The position numbers were made by a program, and so were the translations under genes. A DNA stretch of 61,799 nucleotides from Hymenoscyphus infarciens (lineage: Eukaryota > Ascomycota > Leotiomycetes > Helotiales > Helotiaceae), in assembly GCA_001414345.1 (NCBI GenBank), contig LLCB01000329.1:1-61799 (forward strand), in the 5' to 3' direction. The notes beneath the pieces were generated by a model. That model was not told the DNA's origin, made no database searches, and saw only the letters and a program-made list of their open reading frames with translations. Each line of letters starts with the position of its first letter. Within the stretch, counting starts at the first letter, position 1. This document shows positions 1 to 11,542 of the stretch, piece by piece.

Positions 1-1145
1 AGATAAATTATAAAAGAAGAAGTATTAAATAAGTATACTTAGTACTAAATAATAGACTAATAGACTTATTACTTTTAAAGTAAATAGACTTATTACTTAG
101 AAAGTAACTAGACTAATTACTAAAGAGGTATTAAAGAAGTAGACTTAGTACTAAATAATAGATTAATAGACTTAATACTTAGAAAGTAACTAAACTTATT
201 ACTTTCTAAGTAAATAGATAAATTATAAAAGAAGAAGTATTAAATAAGTATACTTAGTACTAAATAATAGACTAATAGACTTCTTACTTTCAAAGTAAAT
301 AGACTTATTACTTAGAAAGTAACTAGACTAATTACTAAAGAGGTATTAAAGAAGTAGACTTAGTACTAAATAATAGACTAATAGACTTAATACTTAGAAA
401 GTAACTAAACTTATTACTTTCTAAGTAAATAGATAAATTATAAAAGAAGAAGTATTAAATAAGTAGACTTAGTACTAAATAATAGATTAATAGACTTAAT
501 ACTTAGAAAGTAAATAGACTTAATACTTAGAAAGTAACTAGACTAATTACTAAAAAGGTATTAAAGAAGTAGACTTAGTACTAAGTAATAGACTAATAGA
601 CTTATTACTTTCTAAGTAATAGATCTTATTACTTAGAAAGTAATAAGTCTATTAGTCTCTTATTTAGTACTAAGTATACTTATTTAATACTTCTTTTTTA
701 TAATTTATCTATTTACTTAGAAAGTAATAAGTTTAGTTACTTTCTAAGTATTAAGTCTATTAATCTATTATTTAGTACTAAGTCTACTTCTTTAATACCT
801 CTTTAGTAATTAGTCTTATTACTTTCTAAGTAATAAGTCTATTTACTTTCTAAGTATTAAGTCTATTAATCTATTATTTAGTACTAAGTCTACTTCTTTA
901 ATACCTCTTTAGTAATTAGTCTAGTTACTTTCTAAGTAATAAGTCTATTTACTTTGAAAGTAAGAAGTCTATTAGTCTATTATTTAGTACTAAGTATACT
1001 TATTTAATACTTCTTCTTTTATAATTTATCTATTTACTTAGAAAGTAATAAGTTTAGTTACTTTCTAAGTATTAAGTCTATTAGTCTATTACTTAGTACT
1101 AAGTATACTTATATAATACTTTTTCTTTTATAATTCGTCTATTAA
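1..1145. repeat. AT-only inverted repeat with 215-base tandem units
   Basis: The left half is a tandem array: the same unit (starting AGATAAATTATAAAAGAAG) begins at 1, 216 and 431, an exact 215-base period. Around a 7-base spacer at 621-627 the sequence turns into its own reverse complement: 591-620 pairs perfectly with 628-657, and further inverted but rearranged pieces continue to about 1140 (reverse units start near 700, 1022 and 1131). Both arms are full of the word TTACTTTCTAAGTAA or its complement. CA and TG are almost absent, so the repeat has been through RIP. There is no open reading frame. The left end is cut by the window edge. It could be a satellite or the remains of a transposon with long inverted arms. 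Confidence 0.85.
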
Positions 1146-2480
1146 CTTAAAATCTAGTTAATAGGCTCGTAAATTAGAAAGCTTTTAAGCGAATTCTATA
1201 TTAAAGTTATATAAAAAGCATATATTACGTAGTAGTATTATCTTTTATTAGATCTGTAAAGAGCCTTGTAAATTAAGAGGCTTTTAATAGCACCTTCTAG
1301 GGTATTCGTATATAACTTCTTTAAAATAAGTAATAAATCCCTCTCTTAAAATAAGTAATAAATCAACCTTAAACGCTAGCGTATATAGCTTATACCCTTA
1401 TTATCCTATACCCCTAGCTATATTATAGATTGTAATCAACTATCTTGCTAGCTGTAGTAGCGGTTTGAAGAGCGTTAAGGTAATCTTAGTAAGAAAGAAG
1501 TATTATAATATTAAAATTAGGCCTAAATTAATCGCAGAGGAGAAGGAGGATCATATGCTTCGTATTAATAGGGAGAGTATTTAGAACGTTAAGTATACTC
1601 TATTATAATATTAGTATAATAAATAAGAGAGTAAATAAAGTAAATAAATACTTATAGGACCTAGGAAACCTTTCTTAACTAAATATGTCTTAAGTAACGC
1701 CTTCTTATATAAGTAGCCATAGTATAATTGATCCTTCTTAAGGTTGGGGTTGTTAGTAGTCTACTATATAATAAGTAAAAAGCCTTATAAAATATAAGAG
1801 TATTTACTTACGTATAGAATATAAATAGCTCGACTTTAGTAGTAGGAAAAACACTTAGTAGTGCTATTAGTATATTAAGTCTTATTCTTCTTTATAGTCT
1901 AGAAAGAGGTACTATAATTAGATTATTATTATATATTTATTTATAAATTATAAGGCTTTCGAGGGTATATACTATAGACGTTCTTCTAGGTCGGGGTTAT
2001 TAGCGAGAGGCATTGTTTCTTAATAGCGACTATCCTAGCGGGCTTTCTAGGCTTTAAGGCGTATACTATATAAAAGACGTATTAGTAGATGTAATTAGAA
2101 GTATTTAAGAGTGTTTAAGAGTATCCTAGAGCCTTAGGAGGCTCTCTAGGCTATAGAAAGTACATACTGGACTACGCGGACTTAGAGAGTAGCCTAATCC
2201 TATCTACGTATAATAGCGCTATTTGAGAAGGTATAGAGCTAAACTATAACTATAGAGGGCTTTATAATCGATATTTAGCTAGGCGCACGTAGGTAGGAGA
2301 TATATTAGAGGTGTATTAGAGGCGTAGGAGGCGTCGGAGCTATAGTTATTTAAGATAACTTTAAGACTATTCGCGATTCTGTAAGAAATAATTTTTAGAG
2401 TTACGTGTGATAGGCAATAAGATCGGACTTAAGCCTAATTAGGTTTAGGGGCTAAGACTTTTAGCGTGGGACCCCTTAGC
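1146..2480. other. RIP-altered relic without genes
   Basis: AT-rich sequence, richer in G and C than its left neighbour, but still with few CA and TG dinucleotides and with stops in every frame. This is what RIP leaves of a repeated element. No family could be recognised. Normal composition returns between about 2440 and 2560. Confidence 0.6.
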
Positions 2481-2809
2481 GAGGACTGGCACTTCGACCT
2501 GGGAATAGAGGTTACTCGGCACGAGAGGAGGCATATATATGCCCCCCCCTGCTTATTAAGCTACTTCCTCAATTCACTATAAACTCCTTCCATTTATTTA
2601 TTTGGATAGGCGTTGTAAGCGATAGAGTATCGCTGATGGAGAGCCCACTCGCACTGTTTATTGATCGTGGGAGAGGGGTCATTGAGCAATGATCTAAAAC
2701 TCTTAGGTTAATGGTTGATGGATGAACTCAACACCGATTGTAATGATTGCGTATCAATGGGCATTGTCCGGTATGAGAATCCGTAGCCAGAAAAAACACT
2801 CTGTTGGGA
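2481..2809. other. Border of AT-rich DNA and gene island; 3' flank of a 2EXR gene
   Basis: Transition zone with normal base composition from about 2500. It contains a C8 run near 2541 and the downstream flank of the first 2EXR gene. Open frames on the plus strand here are antisense shadows of that gene. No gene is seen. Confidence 0.5.
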
Positions 2810-3523
2810 TTAGAACAAGTCCCATAAAGCATCGCCGCAACAGAAATGGAAGGTCAACGCAAGTCCATTTAGGGTTGCTTTTAATTTGTCTTCTGTTGCC
2901 TCACCAGCATACTCCTCAAACCAAGCGCATGGCTCTGCTCTCATGCAATGGCAGCCGCAGAAGATAGTAAATTCCTTTATACCGGGCAGATAAGTCTTAA
3001 TTGCGGAAGCATCACCAAGATCCGCGGGTCCAATGTTGCACAGAACTTGAAGTTTGGCCAAATTATTGACTAGCACGTCATAATTCTCCTCAAATAGGAG
3101 ACGGAACAAGTGGAGAAGCTCCACTGGTTCACCGCTCTCACCATCGTTGAAAACCCAATGATCAGAGTCGGAGCGAAAACACAATTGGTCCCTCGCAAGA
3201 TCAATTGGGATGTTCTCGAAACCGCCAGTGTGTGTTTCGGGGCTCAATTCACCTGAGCTTAAGCTCTGAAAATCTGGAGCAATTAAGCTAGATGAGAACG
3301 GTTTTACGAACCGACTCTTTAAATGCGTCCGTGTTTCATAATTGACTGACAAGAGAGCAGGTAATGGGTTAGTGTAAATCTCTACACATTTCTGGTCTAA
3401 AGCTTGGTGAAAATTAACATCGACGTAACGAGGAGTACTATTTTCGTAAGCATAATCCCAGATCCTGAGCCTAATTTCGACTGGGAGGTCCATGAACTGA
3501 GTAGGGGTGGTTTTGCTTGCCAT
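2810..3523 (-). CDS. 2EXR domain protein
   Basis: Single-exon gene of 237 codons starting at ATG 3523. Residues about 10-25 (FMDLPVEIRLRIWDYA) are the diagnostic start of the fungal 2EXR domain, an F-box-like fold with a hydrophobic LP.EIR..IW motif; the domain runs to roughly residue 115 and includes the usual second part (LLSVNYETR). The C-terminal half is acidic and ends in a Cys/His-containing stretch (CGCHCM, about residues 188-193) that I do not recognise. 2EXR proteins form large, fast-changing families in moulds and have no established biochemical role. A second member lies 767 bases upstream in the same orientation. No introns or frame breaks are needed. Family assignment is firm, function unknown. 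Confidence 0.85.
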   Translation of the reverse strand: MASKTTPTQFMDLPVEIRLRIWDYAYENSTPRYVDVNFHQALDQKCVEIYTNPLPALLSVNYETRTHLKSRFVKPFSSSLIAPDFQSLSSGELSPETHTGGFENIPIDLARDQLCFRSDSDHWVFNDGESGEPVELLHLFRLLFEENYDVLVNNLAKLQVLCNIGPADLGDASAIKTYLPGIKEFTIFCGCHCMRAEPCAWFEEYAGEATEDKLKATLNGLALTFHFCCGDALWDLF

Positions 3524-4290
3524 GAGGATCGAATTGAAAGGGGGTGTGGATGTTGGAAGCAGGTGGGGAAATTGCTGAGAATTTAACCTCTGGTAAATTG
3601 ATCTGTTAAATGTTGTTTTCCGATTCTAAGAGATAATTGAGATATGCTGTTGAACTCTTGTTTTATAATGTAAAACCTTTTTCTACGATATTTAGAAGTT
3701 AGCACTAAGCGAGAATCCAAACTGTCGCTGTCCATACCACGAACGACACTAGGTCTATTTTGAGAGTTAATATTACAAGCTCGTTGGCTCCCCGTACCTT
3801 CTTTGGCCACTAGAAAGAATTTGGGGAAGATTGGTGATGAGAGTAGAAAGAGCAGCCTCTTCAACCATCCAACAACCATTTAATATGCTTAAATAAATTT
3901 GTCTACAAAATATCGCACGTCGGACCAAGGAAGAGAGAGCGGGGGTTGAAAGAATGAATAAAGGAGGTCAGGAAATACATTGATATGGTCGAGGTTATCT
4001 TCTCGCCCTTAAAGAGTGCTAAATTTACTCTTCCGCTAGTAAGCGTATCTGATACTTGGAGTTCGGAATCGCACTCAAGGAAAACCACAACTAGAACTGT
4101 TTTATTACTTTTTCGTAATGAAGTAAAAGGTTGTAACTTACTGATCACTTTAAAAGCTTATATAAACTTTTGGGGTTTTGAGGTATCGTGTAAACTTTAT
4201 GTTATTGTTTCAATTTAGGGGGAATGTGAAGTGATTTATACCCACTTTACATATTTAATTGGCACTAGGGCATCTCCGGAAGTTGGGAAA
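3524..4290. other. Intergenic region between two 2EXR genes
   Basis: 767 bases holding the 5' flank of one 2EXR gene and the 3' flank of the next. Short open frames on both strands have no domain or convincing coding character. Nothing else is seen. Confidence 0.5.
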
Positions 4291-5079
4291 TCATGGCAGC
4301 CTGATTTCGAAATCTCCCAACTCCCATCTAGGAAGTCCTTGTTCAATCTCTTCCACGTTGTAAAAGGCAACGTGCCCACCAAAGCTATCAGCAGTAGGCT
4401 GTTTTTGGAATCTAACCAGACGAGCTTTTAGGGAATCCTCCAGTGTACCAATCATGTCTAGATTATCCTGAAGCACCAGTTCGATATTTGGAAAGAACAG
4501 CTTGGCCTGTTGGATTTCTCGTTCCCGGGTTTGAAGCCAGCCAAACCAACGTTTCCAGGCTGTAATTGGAGCAGCAAACTTACGAATTGATTCTGCAACT
4601 TCTTTCTGGGAAGCTCCAAAGAGAAGTTCTAGAATCTCGCCAAGATTCTTATTGTTTACTGGTTCGATTGTTAGCCTTTGCCCTAGGTTCAAGAAAAGGA
4701 TGTCCTTCTTTGGGTCAAACAGGAGATGTTTGATAGACATGCTCTGGCAACACTTTGCTAGACATATTTGCTCTGAAAAAAAAGAAGTGTATTGCTTTCT
4801 CTTTGTAAGAAAATATTCTCGGGACTCGTGATTGATGTGAAGAATTTGTGGAGGGTGAGTTGCCTGAATGCTCCAAGGAATACAAGCATCAATGTCCTGA
4901 TCGCTACCTGTAGACTTTACCTCAATTACTCGTGGCTCTTTTCCTTCATAAACAAGACCCCATATCATATCTCGAACTTCTTTTGGAAGCTTTTGAAATA
5001 TGGTGAACTTTGAGGATATTTCTTGGCCGAGACCGTATGAAGATCTCAACGATGCTGGTGGTTCGACGTATGAAGGCAT
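4291..5079 (-). CDS. 2EXR domain protein
   Basis: Single-exon gene of 262 codons with ATG at 5079. Residues about 27-41 (IFQKLPKEVRDMIWG) are the 2EXR signature (LP.E.R..IW), followed by the typical conserved segment ILHINHESREYFL near residues 78-90 and DPKKDILFLNL near 122-132. The C-terminal third is charged and probably helical, without a recognised domain. It shares family and orientation with the gene downstream of it, but the two are well diverged outside the domain, so a recent tandem duplication is unlikely. No frame breaks are seen. The function of 2EXR proteins is not established; any regulatory or F-box-like role would be inference. Confidence 0.85.
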   Translation of the reverse strand: MPSYVEPPASLRSSYGLGQEISSKFTIFQKLPKEVRDMIWGLVYEGKEPRVIEVKSTGSDQDIDACIPWSIQATHPPQILHINHESREYFLTKRKQYTSFFSEQICLAKCCQSMSIKHLLFDPKKDILFLNLGQRLTIEPVNNKNLGEILELLFGASQKEVAESIRKFAAPITAWKRWFGWLQTREREIQQAKLFFPNIELVLQDNLDMIGTLEDSLKARLVRFQKQPTADSFGGHVAFYNVEEIEQGLPRWELGDFEIRLP

Positions 5080-5886
5080 GATAGAAATATAGGTCTTAAA
5101 TATCTGATGAGGAAAATCTTAGTTGAGGGAGTCTCAAAAAGCAACCAAGCAGGAAAGATATAGATCAGGCAATATATATGTTTGGTATCGTACCTTCTTG
5201 TTTCTCTTGAAAAGTTGGAATTGACAGACTTGTTTTCATTATATTTGAGACAGCAGATGTACTTTTCTCTCCGTTAAAGATGTCCGATTTCTTTGTTTGA
5301 CTTGTTTTTACAAAACAAAGGAATTGTTAAATCCCTCTTAGCAGTGTTTGACACAGTGTCAGTCTCGGGTTAGGATTTGACCAAGGGTGAGACGTTGCTC
5401 CTCGACGCCTTTCAATGTGTTGATTGAAAATATTCCAGTATAACTGAAGGATGATAGTGTCTAAGAAGGTTTTGGGGGCTCAAAAAGTGGATTTCCTCAC
5501 TCTCCTCGAAGTTCTGAATAATAAGAGGTACGATTGAACGAGGATAATTCACGCAGTAAGATGGAAGGAAGGGTACCGGAGAGCGATGCCGGTCTCTCAC
5601 AAGCACCATGAACAACAACCCCTGTATTTAATCCAAGTGTTGGCCAATGGAACGAAGATGGACTTCTTTTGGCAGACAGGCTAATTGTGGGGTGGGTGAA
5701 TGCGCAACAAAATACGGTAAACACCAACAAACTAAGAAACCGGCTTGATGTTGGTCTCCTATCAAGTAAAATCAGCTGTCGTATTTCCTGCCAATTGAAG
5801 AGTTGCTAAGAGGAAATGTCACTGCAGAGTGCATCCTTGTCCTTGAAGTTCTTTACCTTGACCTTTCTTGAATACCACCCAGAAAT
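5080..5886. other. Intergenic region
   Basis: About 800 bases between a 2EXR gene (minus) and the SDR relic. It must hold the promoter of the 2EXR gene near 5080-5300. The open frames present (for example minus strand 5412-5730) overlap in two frames and show no recognisable domain. Confidence 0.45.
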
Positions 5887-6090
5887 TTGACTCCATCATC
5901 AAGAAACCTTCTCAAGAAGGCTCTCCAGAAAACAGTATTGATTACTGGATGCAGTGATCGCGGTCTCGGCTCAGCTCTTGCCGTGAGAATTTTCAAGAGA
6001 AAGGTTGGCGGGTATTTGCGACCGCAAGGGACGAAGTTCGGGACAGCGTATATACTCCAAGGAATGATGGTCAATTTCAGTTCATGATGA
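5887..6090 (+). pseudogene. Short-chain dehydrogenase/reductase fragment, frameshifted
   Basis: The plus strand encodes KTVLITGCSDRGLGSALA, the NAD(P)-binding start (TGxxxGxG) of a short-chain dehydrogenase of the kind related to fungal 1-acyldihydroxyacetone-phosphate reductases. At about 6000-6004 the frame shifts by one base: the family continuation GWRVFATARDE is read in the next frame. After that the match ends and nothing of the catalytic Ser/Tyr/Lys region is present. What remains is about 50 codons of a protein normally 250-300 residues long, hence a truncated, broken relic. The exact frame-break position is approximate. Confidence 0.7.
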
Positions 6091-6331
6091 GTCAAAACAG
6101 GACAATATGGTTTCCAAAGGAACTGGGCATGATCAGTTCCCATAGGTGTGATTCAAGTGAGGGCAGCTTGTCGGGAACTTTGATTGTCGGAGGAAGAGAA
6201 AGTGCGGGATGGGCACCCCCTTAAGACTTTGAGGGTTAGGTATAGAATCGAACTCCACAACACACCATTGTAAGAACCCTTTTGTTTATTGCTATATTAC
6301 TACAATTGAGCCACTCAGTCACAAGCCCATT
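6091..6331. other. 3' flank of the DUF7580 gene
   Basis: 240 bases between the SDR relic and the stop codon of the DUF7580 gene. No feature recognised. Confidence 0.4.
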
Positions 6332-8415
6332 TCAAGGGATTTCTGCCCAACCATTGTCAACAAGCACCTTTTCAAGCGGCTGCACAACGCCAGCGTATAT
6401 TGACTGCGTGAATTTAGCATCACCCCAATTTGGCTTGATATCAAAAGTAAAACAATGATTGATAGCAGTTTGAAAATCCGGTCCAGCCTCCGCGTCAACT
6501 TCGCAAATCCAATCCAATGCGGTGAGAAAGTTCGTTTGATCGCTTGGTTTCCCATTTGTGAAATTATTGACACGATCTGGATGGCTTTCGATCGATTGTC
6601 CAAAACAGAGTTCCAGTAGCAGAATCCCAAGATGTATGAGACTGCTCTTTGCGGCAGACCGATTGTTGCCAGTTGTTGGTGGTGATGTTCCACAATCCGA
6701 GGGACATGGAGAAGGCACCTTGGTTGATGGAAAGTAGTGTTTGATATAGGGGAGAGTTGTTTCTATTTTCTGGTCGCAACATTCGATGAAGATGTCTTTC
6801 TTTTCAAGTTTTCCCGTAAGCCACGGCGTGGTTTGAAGCTGCAAAAGACTGGATGCGAGGACCAGACTCAATTTGTATCGATCCCTTCTGGTGAGACTGG
6901 GTCGGCTGGTCTTGTCGAGTAACTTCTCCAAACTTATGAATTCTTGACTGGTTGATGGAGGTTTGCTATCAACGATGGATCGAAATTGATGATGTCGATG
7001 TTCATTGTCTGGCAAGTAGCCTAGGCAAGGCATGAATGGATCTGATGTTTCGAGTGTAGAGCACAAGTCCTCAATTTCAACATCAGTTTCTGGCTCCTGC
7101 AAAATAGTCTCTGTCGAAGTTGTTTCTGTGGAGGCACTCATAGTAGTACTTGATGGCATCTTTGTACAGGCTCCTACTTCAGTCGTCAAAGCAAAGCTCA
7201 TCCGAACAGTCTTTTTTGGTTTTTGGCCTCGGAAGAATCCTGTGAAACTGTGTTCAAGTTAAATTTCGGCCTGTCAAAATAGAAGTTTGTGGGGTTGTGA
7301 ATACCTGTGTTTACTGCTCTCCGGGGTAAGGGTGCTGCTTGACATTGCAGACTTTGTTACGGTGCTGGTAACTGAGCCGAAACTTGATGGGATAGAGAGC
7401 GAAGAGGAACTAGTGTTCATATGCAGCTCCTTGTCCATCTTTCCGGAACCCGAACCGCTCTCGAAATTGGCTCTGAGGAGGTTAATTTTGCGTAGATTCT
7501 CTTGGATGGGTGTTGGCTGTGGTCTGGTAGAATTATCCCGAGAGGAAACATTCGACCGTTTGACAGTAACAGCAAGTTTGCGCTGCGATGTTGTTGACTT
7601 TCGGGTCACATTTGGTTCCCCAAAGGCCATGACAAATTGAGAAGACCAGTCCCCTGTCGCTCGTTGCTGCAATTGAAGGGCAGCCAAGTGAGGTATTTCG
7701 CAGCTGCATTTCCATCCATTTTTCAGCGCCAAGTGCAAGCTATTCGCTTGATGTCTAATGCACTCAAATATTCTAGCCCATCGAGTATCTTTGGTAGCTA
7801 GGTTCCGGTGGTTGCTGTGATTTTCCGTTCTCTTGAGATCTAGCCCAGCTAGAAGCTTGTTGAGTTTTTCCGTCTTCTCGCTGAGAGAAGCAATAGTTTT
7901 GCTGCCTTTGTTGCTGAAACTATGGGATATGCGCTTTCGTTGATAGTGATATTTATCCTCGCCGGGGTTTGCCCAATCGACCTTGTTTAATTATTAGCGG
8001 GGCCAAATATTGCGTTTATTCAACTCACGCTTCCATCTTTCAAAGACATCATAGCCTCCAATTTTGTGAACTCGGTTTCAATCGACTCGAGCAGGTAGAG
8101 GCACGCCTGACATGAATCACCGAGCCTTTGTCTCAACGCATTTTTGACCTCTGTGGATCGCCACCCCTCCGGCTCTTTCCCCATCAACAAGTCCTGTTTT
8201 TGTTCCGTAGGAAGGTCGGTATATCGGAGCAGTCGGTCTACTACGGCATCGAACATTTGCTTCTCAACGTCAACATTGTTGATGAAGATCCTAAATTCGT
8301 TCTTGAACTTCATCCACTTGAGAATTGGCTCGAATCCTTCGCGGTAATCGTGAGCCGCTTTGATCACCAACGGGAGCCCACCAAGAACAACTCCTATCAC
8401 CTCAAACCCCGACAT
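6332..8415 (-). CDS. DUF7580 domain protein
   Basis: Three exons give 659 residues in one frame: 8415-8029, 7981-7305 and 7247-6332. Introns are 8028-7982 (47 bases, GTGAGT, branch GCTAAT) and 7304-7248 (57 bases, GTATTC to ACACAG). The ATG at 8415 is preferred because MSGFEVIGVVLGGLPLVIKA is the usual start of this family; an in-frame ATG lies 4 codons upstream. The N-terminal helical region (1-130) resembles the start of fungal HeLo-like or STAND-associated proteins. The middle (about 240-440) is Ser/Thr-rich and probably disordered. Residues from about 459 (ISLEKLLD, then RYKLSLVLASSLLQL) form the DUF7580 region, with LGILLLELCFG near the end resembling the C-lobe of a protein kinase but without catalytic motifs. 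Function unknown; a role in self/non-self signalling is only a guess. It is transcribed away from the zinc-finger gene starting at 8710. Confidence 0.8.
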
Positions 8416-8709
8416 ACTCAATTGCACGATATATACCCCGCGAGCTATCCAACTTCAGAAGTGTCGGTCTTGGGAACAATGCTTGACATTACGATGCCAT
8501 TCTGCAGCCTCACTTATCAGCAAAGTGGGGCTGATGAGGACTTCACTCTGTGCTGCCATTGGATGTGTAAGCGCTGTGCTTCCCCGATTCCTGACCTCGG
8601 CGGGGAGACAACATCTGGAGGCATCATTTCTATGTTGTCTCTAGGACTGTGGAAAGGCGTTCTTTTTCTATCCGGACCAACGCGATTTTAGGCCTGTGCA
8701 TCCCTTAAC
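8416..8709. promoter_or_regulatory. Shared upstream region of two divergent genes
   Basis: 294 bases separate the start codons of the DUF7580 gene (minus) and the Zn2Cys6/C2H2 gene (plus), so both promoters must lie here or overlap. A TATATAT run at about 8429-8436 is too near the minus-strand ATG to be a normal TATA box. No factor-binding site is claimed. Confidence 0.5.
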
Positions 8710-11442
8710 ATGAGCGAGTCAGAGGCCAAAGAGAACGATATTCCCCAGGTAAAGACGGGTTGCAACAACTGCAAGTAAGTTCACGAAAGCTCTTGATATC
8801 CTTACCAAACTGGAGCCCGGTCTAATCAAAGCGCATAGAATTCGGAGAGTGAAATGTGACCAAGAACGACCACAATGTAATAAATGTACAAGGTCCGGCA
8901 GACTCTGTGACGGTTTCCCAGCAAGAAAACGACCGAAAATTCATAATCCAGTCTCGAAAGAACCCGATGAGGATTGCAACTCAGTGGTTGCCACTACAGA
9001 TTCTCCAAGTAGGCCCGAAAAAAGTCCCACAGATGAAAATGAGAACCAACCAATCTCATCAAGCTACACATCCCCCCAAGATTTCAGCTCACAAGCTATC
9101 AATACCTCCTCACCAATCTCACTACTATCAAATGATTGTCTCGAAATATTTAAGGAATTAGGCGGTGTCTCATCCAACCCACATTTGGATTTCGACTTGG
9201 ATACGGTGCAAGGGACAATCGAGGATGCGAGAGCTAGATTCAGGGCTTGGGGTACCAATATCGCAGCCTTTCGAGATGGAAAACTTCGGACATCGCTCGA
9301 CTTTCGACTATCAGAGGCTCCGGGAATCAGAAATACTATCTTGCAGGTTCTCAAGGATCTAAAGGAATACCTAGCTGAATGTGAGTCATTTCGTAGGTTG
9401 CGGAATCACAAAGCTAACGTAGTAAAGCAAATCTGATTGTCTCGGGAAAGAAGGCTAATCAAGTCTGGAATCTGGATGATGCTAGCGATTCTAGTGTTTA
9501 CTCTGATGATGACGACAAAGACGACGGTTCAACAAAACATGATCTGGAGGGTATATCACTTGACAAGAGCGTGATCTCCAATCTCGAAGAACAGATCAAA
9601 GGCATTGTTGCGTCGAATGCAAGTCTAATGAAACTCTCGATAATAATACGGGGCTCCGCAACTCGAGATGACTACCTCAAAGCAGCCTCGAGATACAACA
9701 CTTGGAATCCTTATCCAGATATAGGTCACGTGAGGGAGAAATATGGCCAAGCTAAACATAGCACTCCATGGTTACTGGAACGTCTTGGAAAAGCGATAAC
9801 AAAAAGACGACAATTCTTGAAATACCGGGTCGATCATAACGACAAAATGACCGGACTCGACGATGTGGATGAGACAAAGCGAGAGAAGCCCGAGAAGACT
9901 ATTATGGCGTCCACGAAAGCGACCACATTCATCGGAGAGAATGCTATCCAAAATATTCGAGCACCTGCATCAGATGGTGGAAACTCTTGGGCTTCGCAAA
10001 CATCCTATGAGGCGACAAAATTTGCACCCGATGGTAGTCCTCGCAAACTTACGGTCCCACCACCCCCTAAATTTTGCTTTTCCGGATATTGTATTCAAAT
10101 ACGGGGAGCCGTTTCAATGTCCATATTGCTTCACAGAGCAAGTTGTGGAGAATAAAGCTGCTTGGAAGTGTGTCACCCATACCAATTTATCAAAACTGGC
10201 TAACCAGATTGCAGGAAACATGTTTTTCGAGGTGCACAATGCGTTCTTTCTTTTATTTTCCTTGGCTTATTTAATCATAAGAAATACCTACTCCCTATCT
10301 TCTCTGGTTCTCCGAGCTACTTTGATGACTAACTATTCTGTGTAGATCTCAAACCTTATGTTTGTACATTCGAGGAGTGCGAGATGATGTTTCCAAGTAG
10401 GAACGCGTGGTTTGCGCATGAAATACAAAAACACAGAAGAGAATGGTTGTGTCAATTCTGTCAACACCCTGCATTTGCCAGTGCATCATCATTCTCGACG
10501 CATACGAAAGCATTACACGGAAATATTTTGGGCAACTCTTCCCTCAAAGCTCTCATATTGCAAAGCGAAGAACCCGTCGACAAAATCCCCTCAACGGCTT
10601 GCCCTCTTTGCGATGAAGGGGAAGCAAGTGTACATCGAACCCACGAGCAGCTGGTGTCGGCACGGAAACCAGATGTTGAATCCGATGGGGAGGCTTCTGG
10701 TAACCTCAAAGTCTTCAGACGACATTTGGGAAGACACATGGAGCAACTTGCCCTTTTTGCCCTCCCTTCCAACGACGCAGAGCAGCTAGAGGACGAGAGT
10801 TCTAGAGAGGGAAATGATGTCCCCACTCGTTATGACAAAGAAAAGGAGGCGGATGTTGACAGTTCAGACGAAGAGGCCGAGGAGATACCTGAAAAAATCA
10901 TTGAGTCGAGTTATGATGCAGAAATACAATGGAACTTGTCGCCAGGAATTAGTGGACCCTTCAACGACGCAGAGCGGGTGGAAGCCCACAGTTCACCTGC
11001 GCCTCCATCAAACCCACAAACGCCATTGAGCAAGCTTCAAGCTATATCCTCCCATTTCCACTCCAAAATAGTTCCCCTCTGCGTAGAGTACAGAAGTTCC
11101 CCGCCAGAGAACCCAAAAAGGAGAAACTTCGAACATAAGAAGCCTTCTAAGACTATAATACATGAGGTGTTGCTAAAATTAGATGCCGTGGAGACCGATG
11201 GGGATAGCGAGGCCAGGGAGAGGAGACGAGTTCTAGTCAAGGAAGCCCAGAACGCTCTAACCCGGTTGGATCAGAAACTAGCTGAACATAATGATTCTGG
11301 CGATGAACCTAACCTAGAAAAGGATCTTGGTTTTGCTACTAACCAGCCAAACGAAGCTCATGAGGAAAATGCCGATGCCCCTCATAATAATGTCGGCGGA
11401 GTGGGTCCACCTTTAGCCACATCAGATTGGCCAAACTACTAA
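8710..11442 (+). pseudogene. Zn2Cys6 plus C2H2-type zinc-finger protein, 5' part, frameshifted and interrupted
   Basis: Exons 8710-8774, 8839-9380, 9428-10167, 10215-10231 and 10346 onward. Residues 18-45 hold a perfect Zn2Cys6 spacing (C18-x2-C21-x6-C28-x6-C35-x2-C38-x6-C45), a fungal DNA-binding cluster. Further on come EPFQCPYCF, LKPYVCTFEEC and WLCQFCQ with following His residues, a C2H2-like region of the acuF-like type. An acidic, disordered tail follows. At the T4 run 10072-10075 one extra base shifts the frame; if it is discounted, the exon lengths sum to 2460, an exact multiple of 3, and the downstream zinc-finger frame fits. The stop at 11440-11442 (TAA where CAA fits) looks like a RIP C-to-T change, because the same frame stays open and proline-rich until a MITE at 11543. 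The frameshift could be a sequencing error, but with the insertion a pseudogene is more likely. Confidence 0.75.
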
Positions 11443-11542
11443 CCTGCCCCATACCCACCTGCGCCAATTGACAGCTATTTCTCTCCAGAGAATCCTTTTA
11501 TGCCTCCTACCCCAAGAGGGCCGGATTATAGGACTAGCTCTA

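Noticed and set aside
3583..4431. Several frames of 66-98 codons between the 2EXR genes
   Set aside because: Overlapping on both strands, no recognisable domain, some are shadows of the 2EXR gene.
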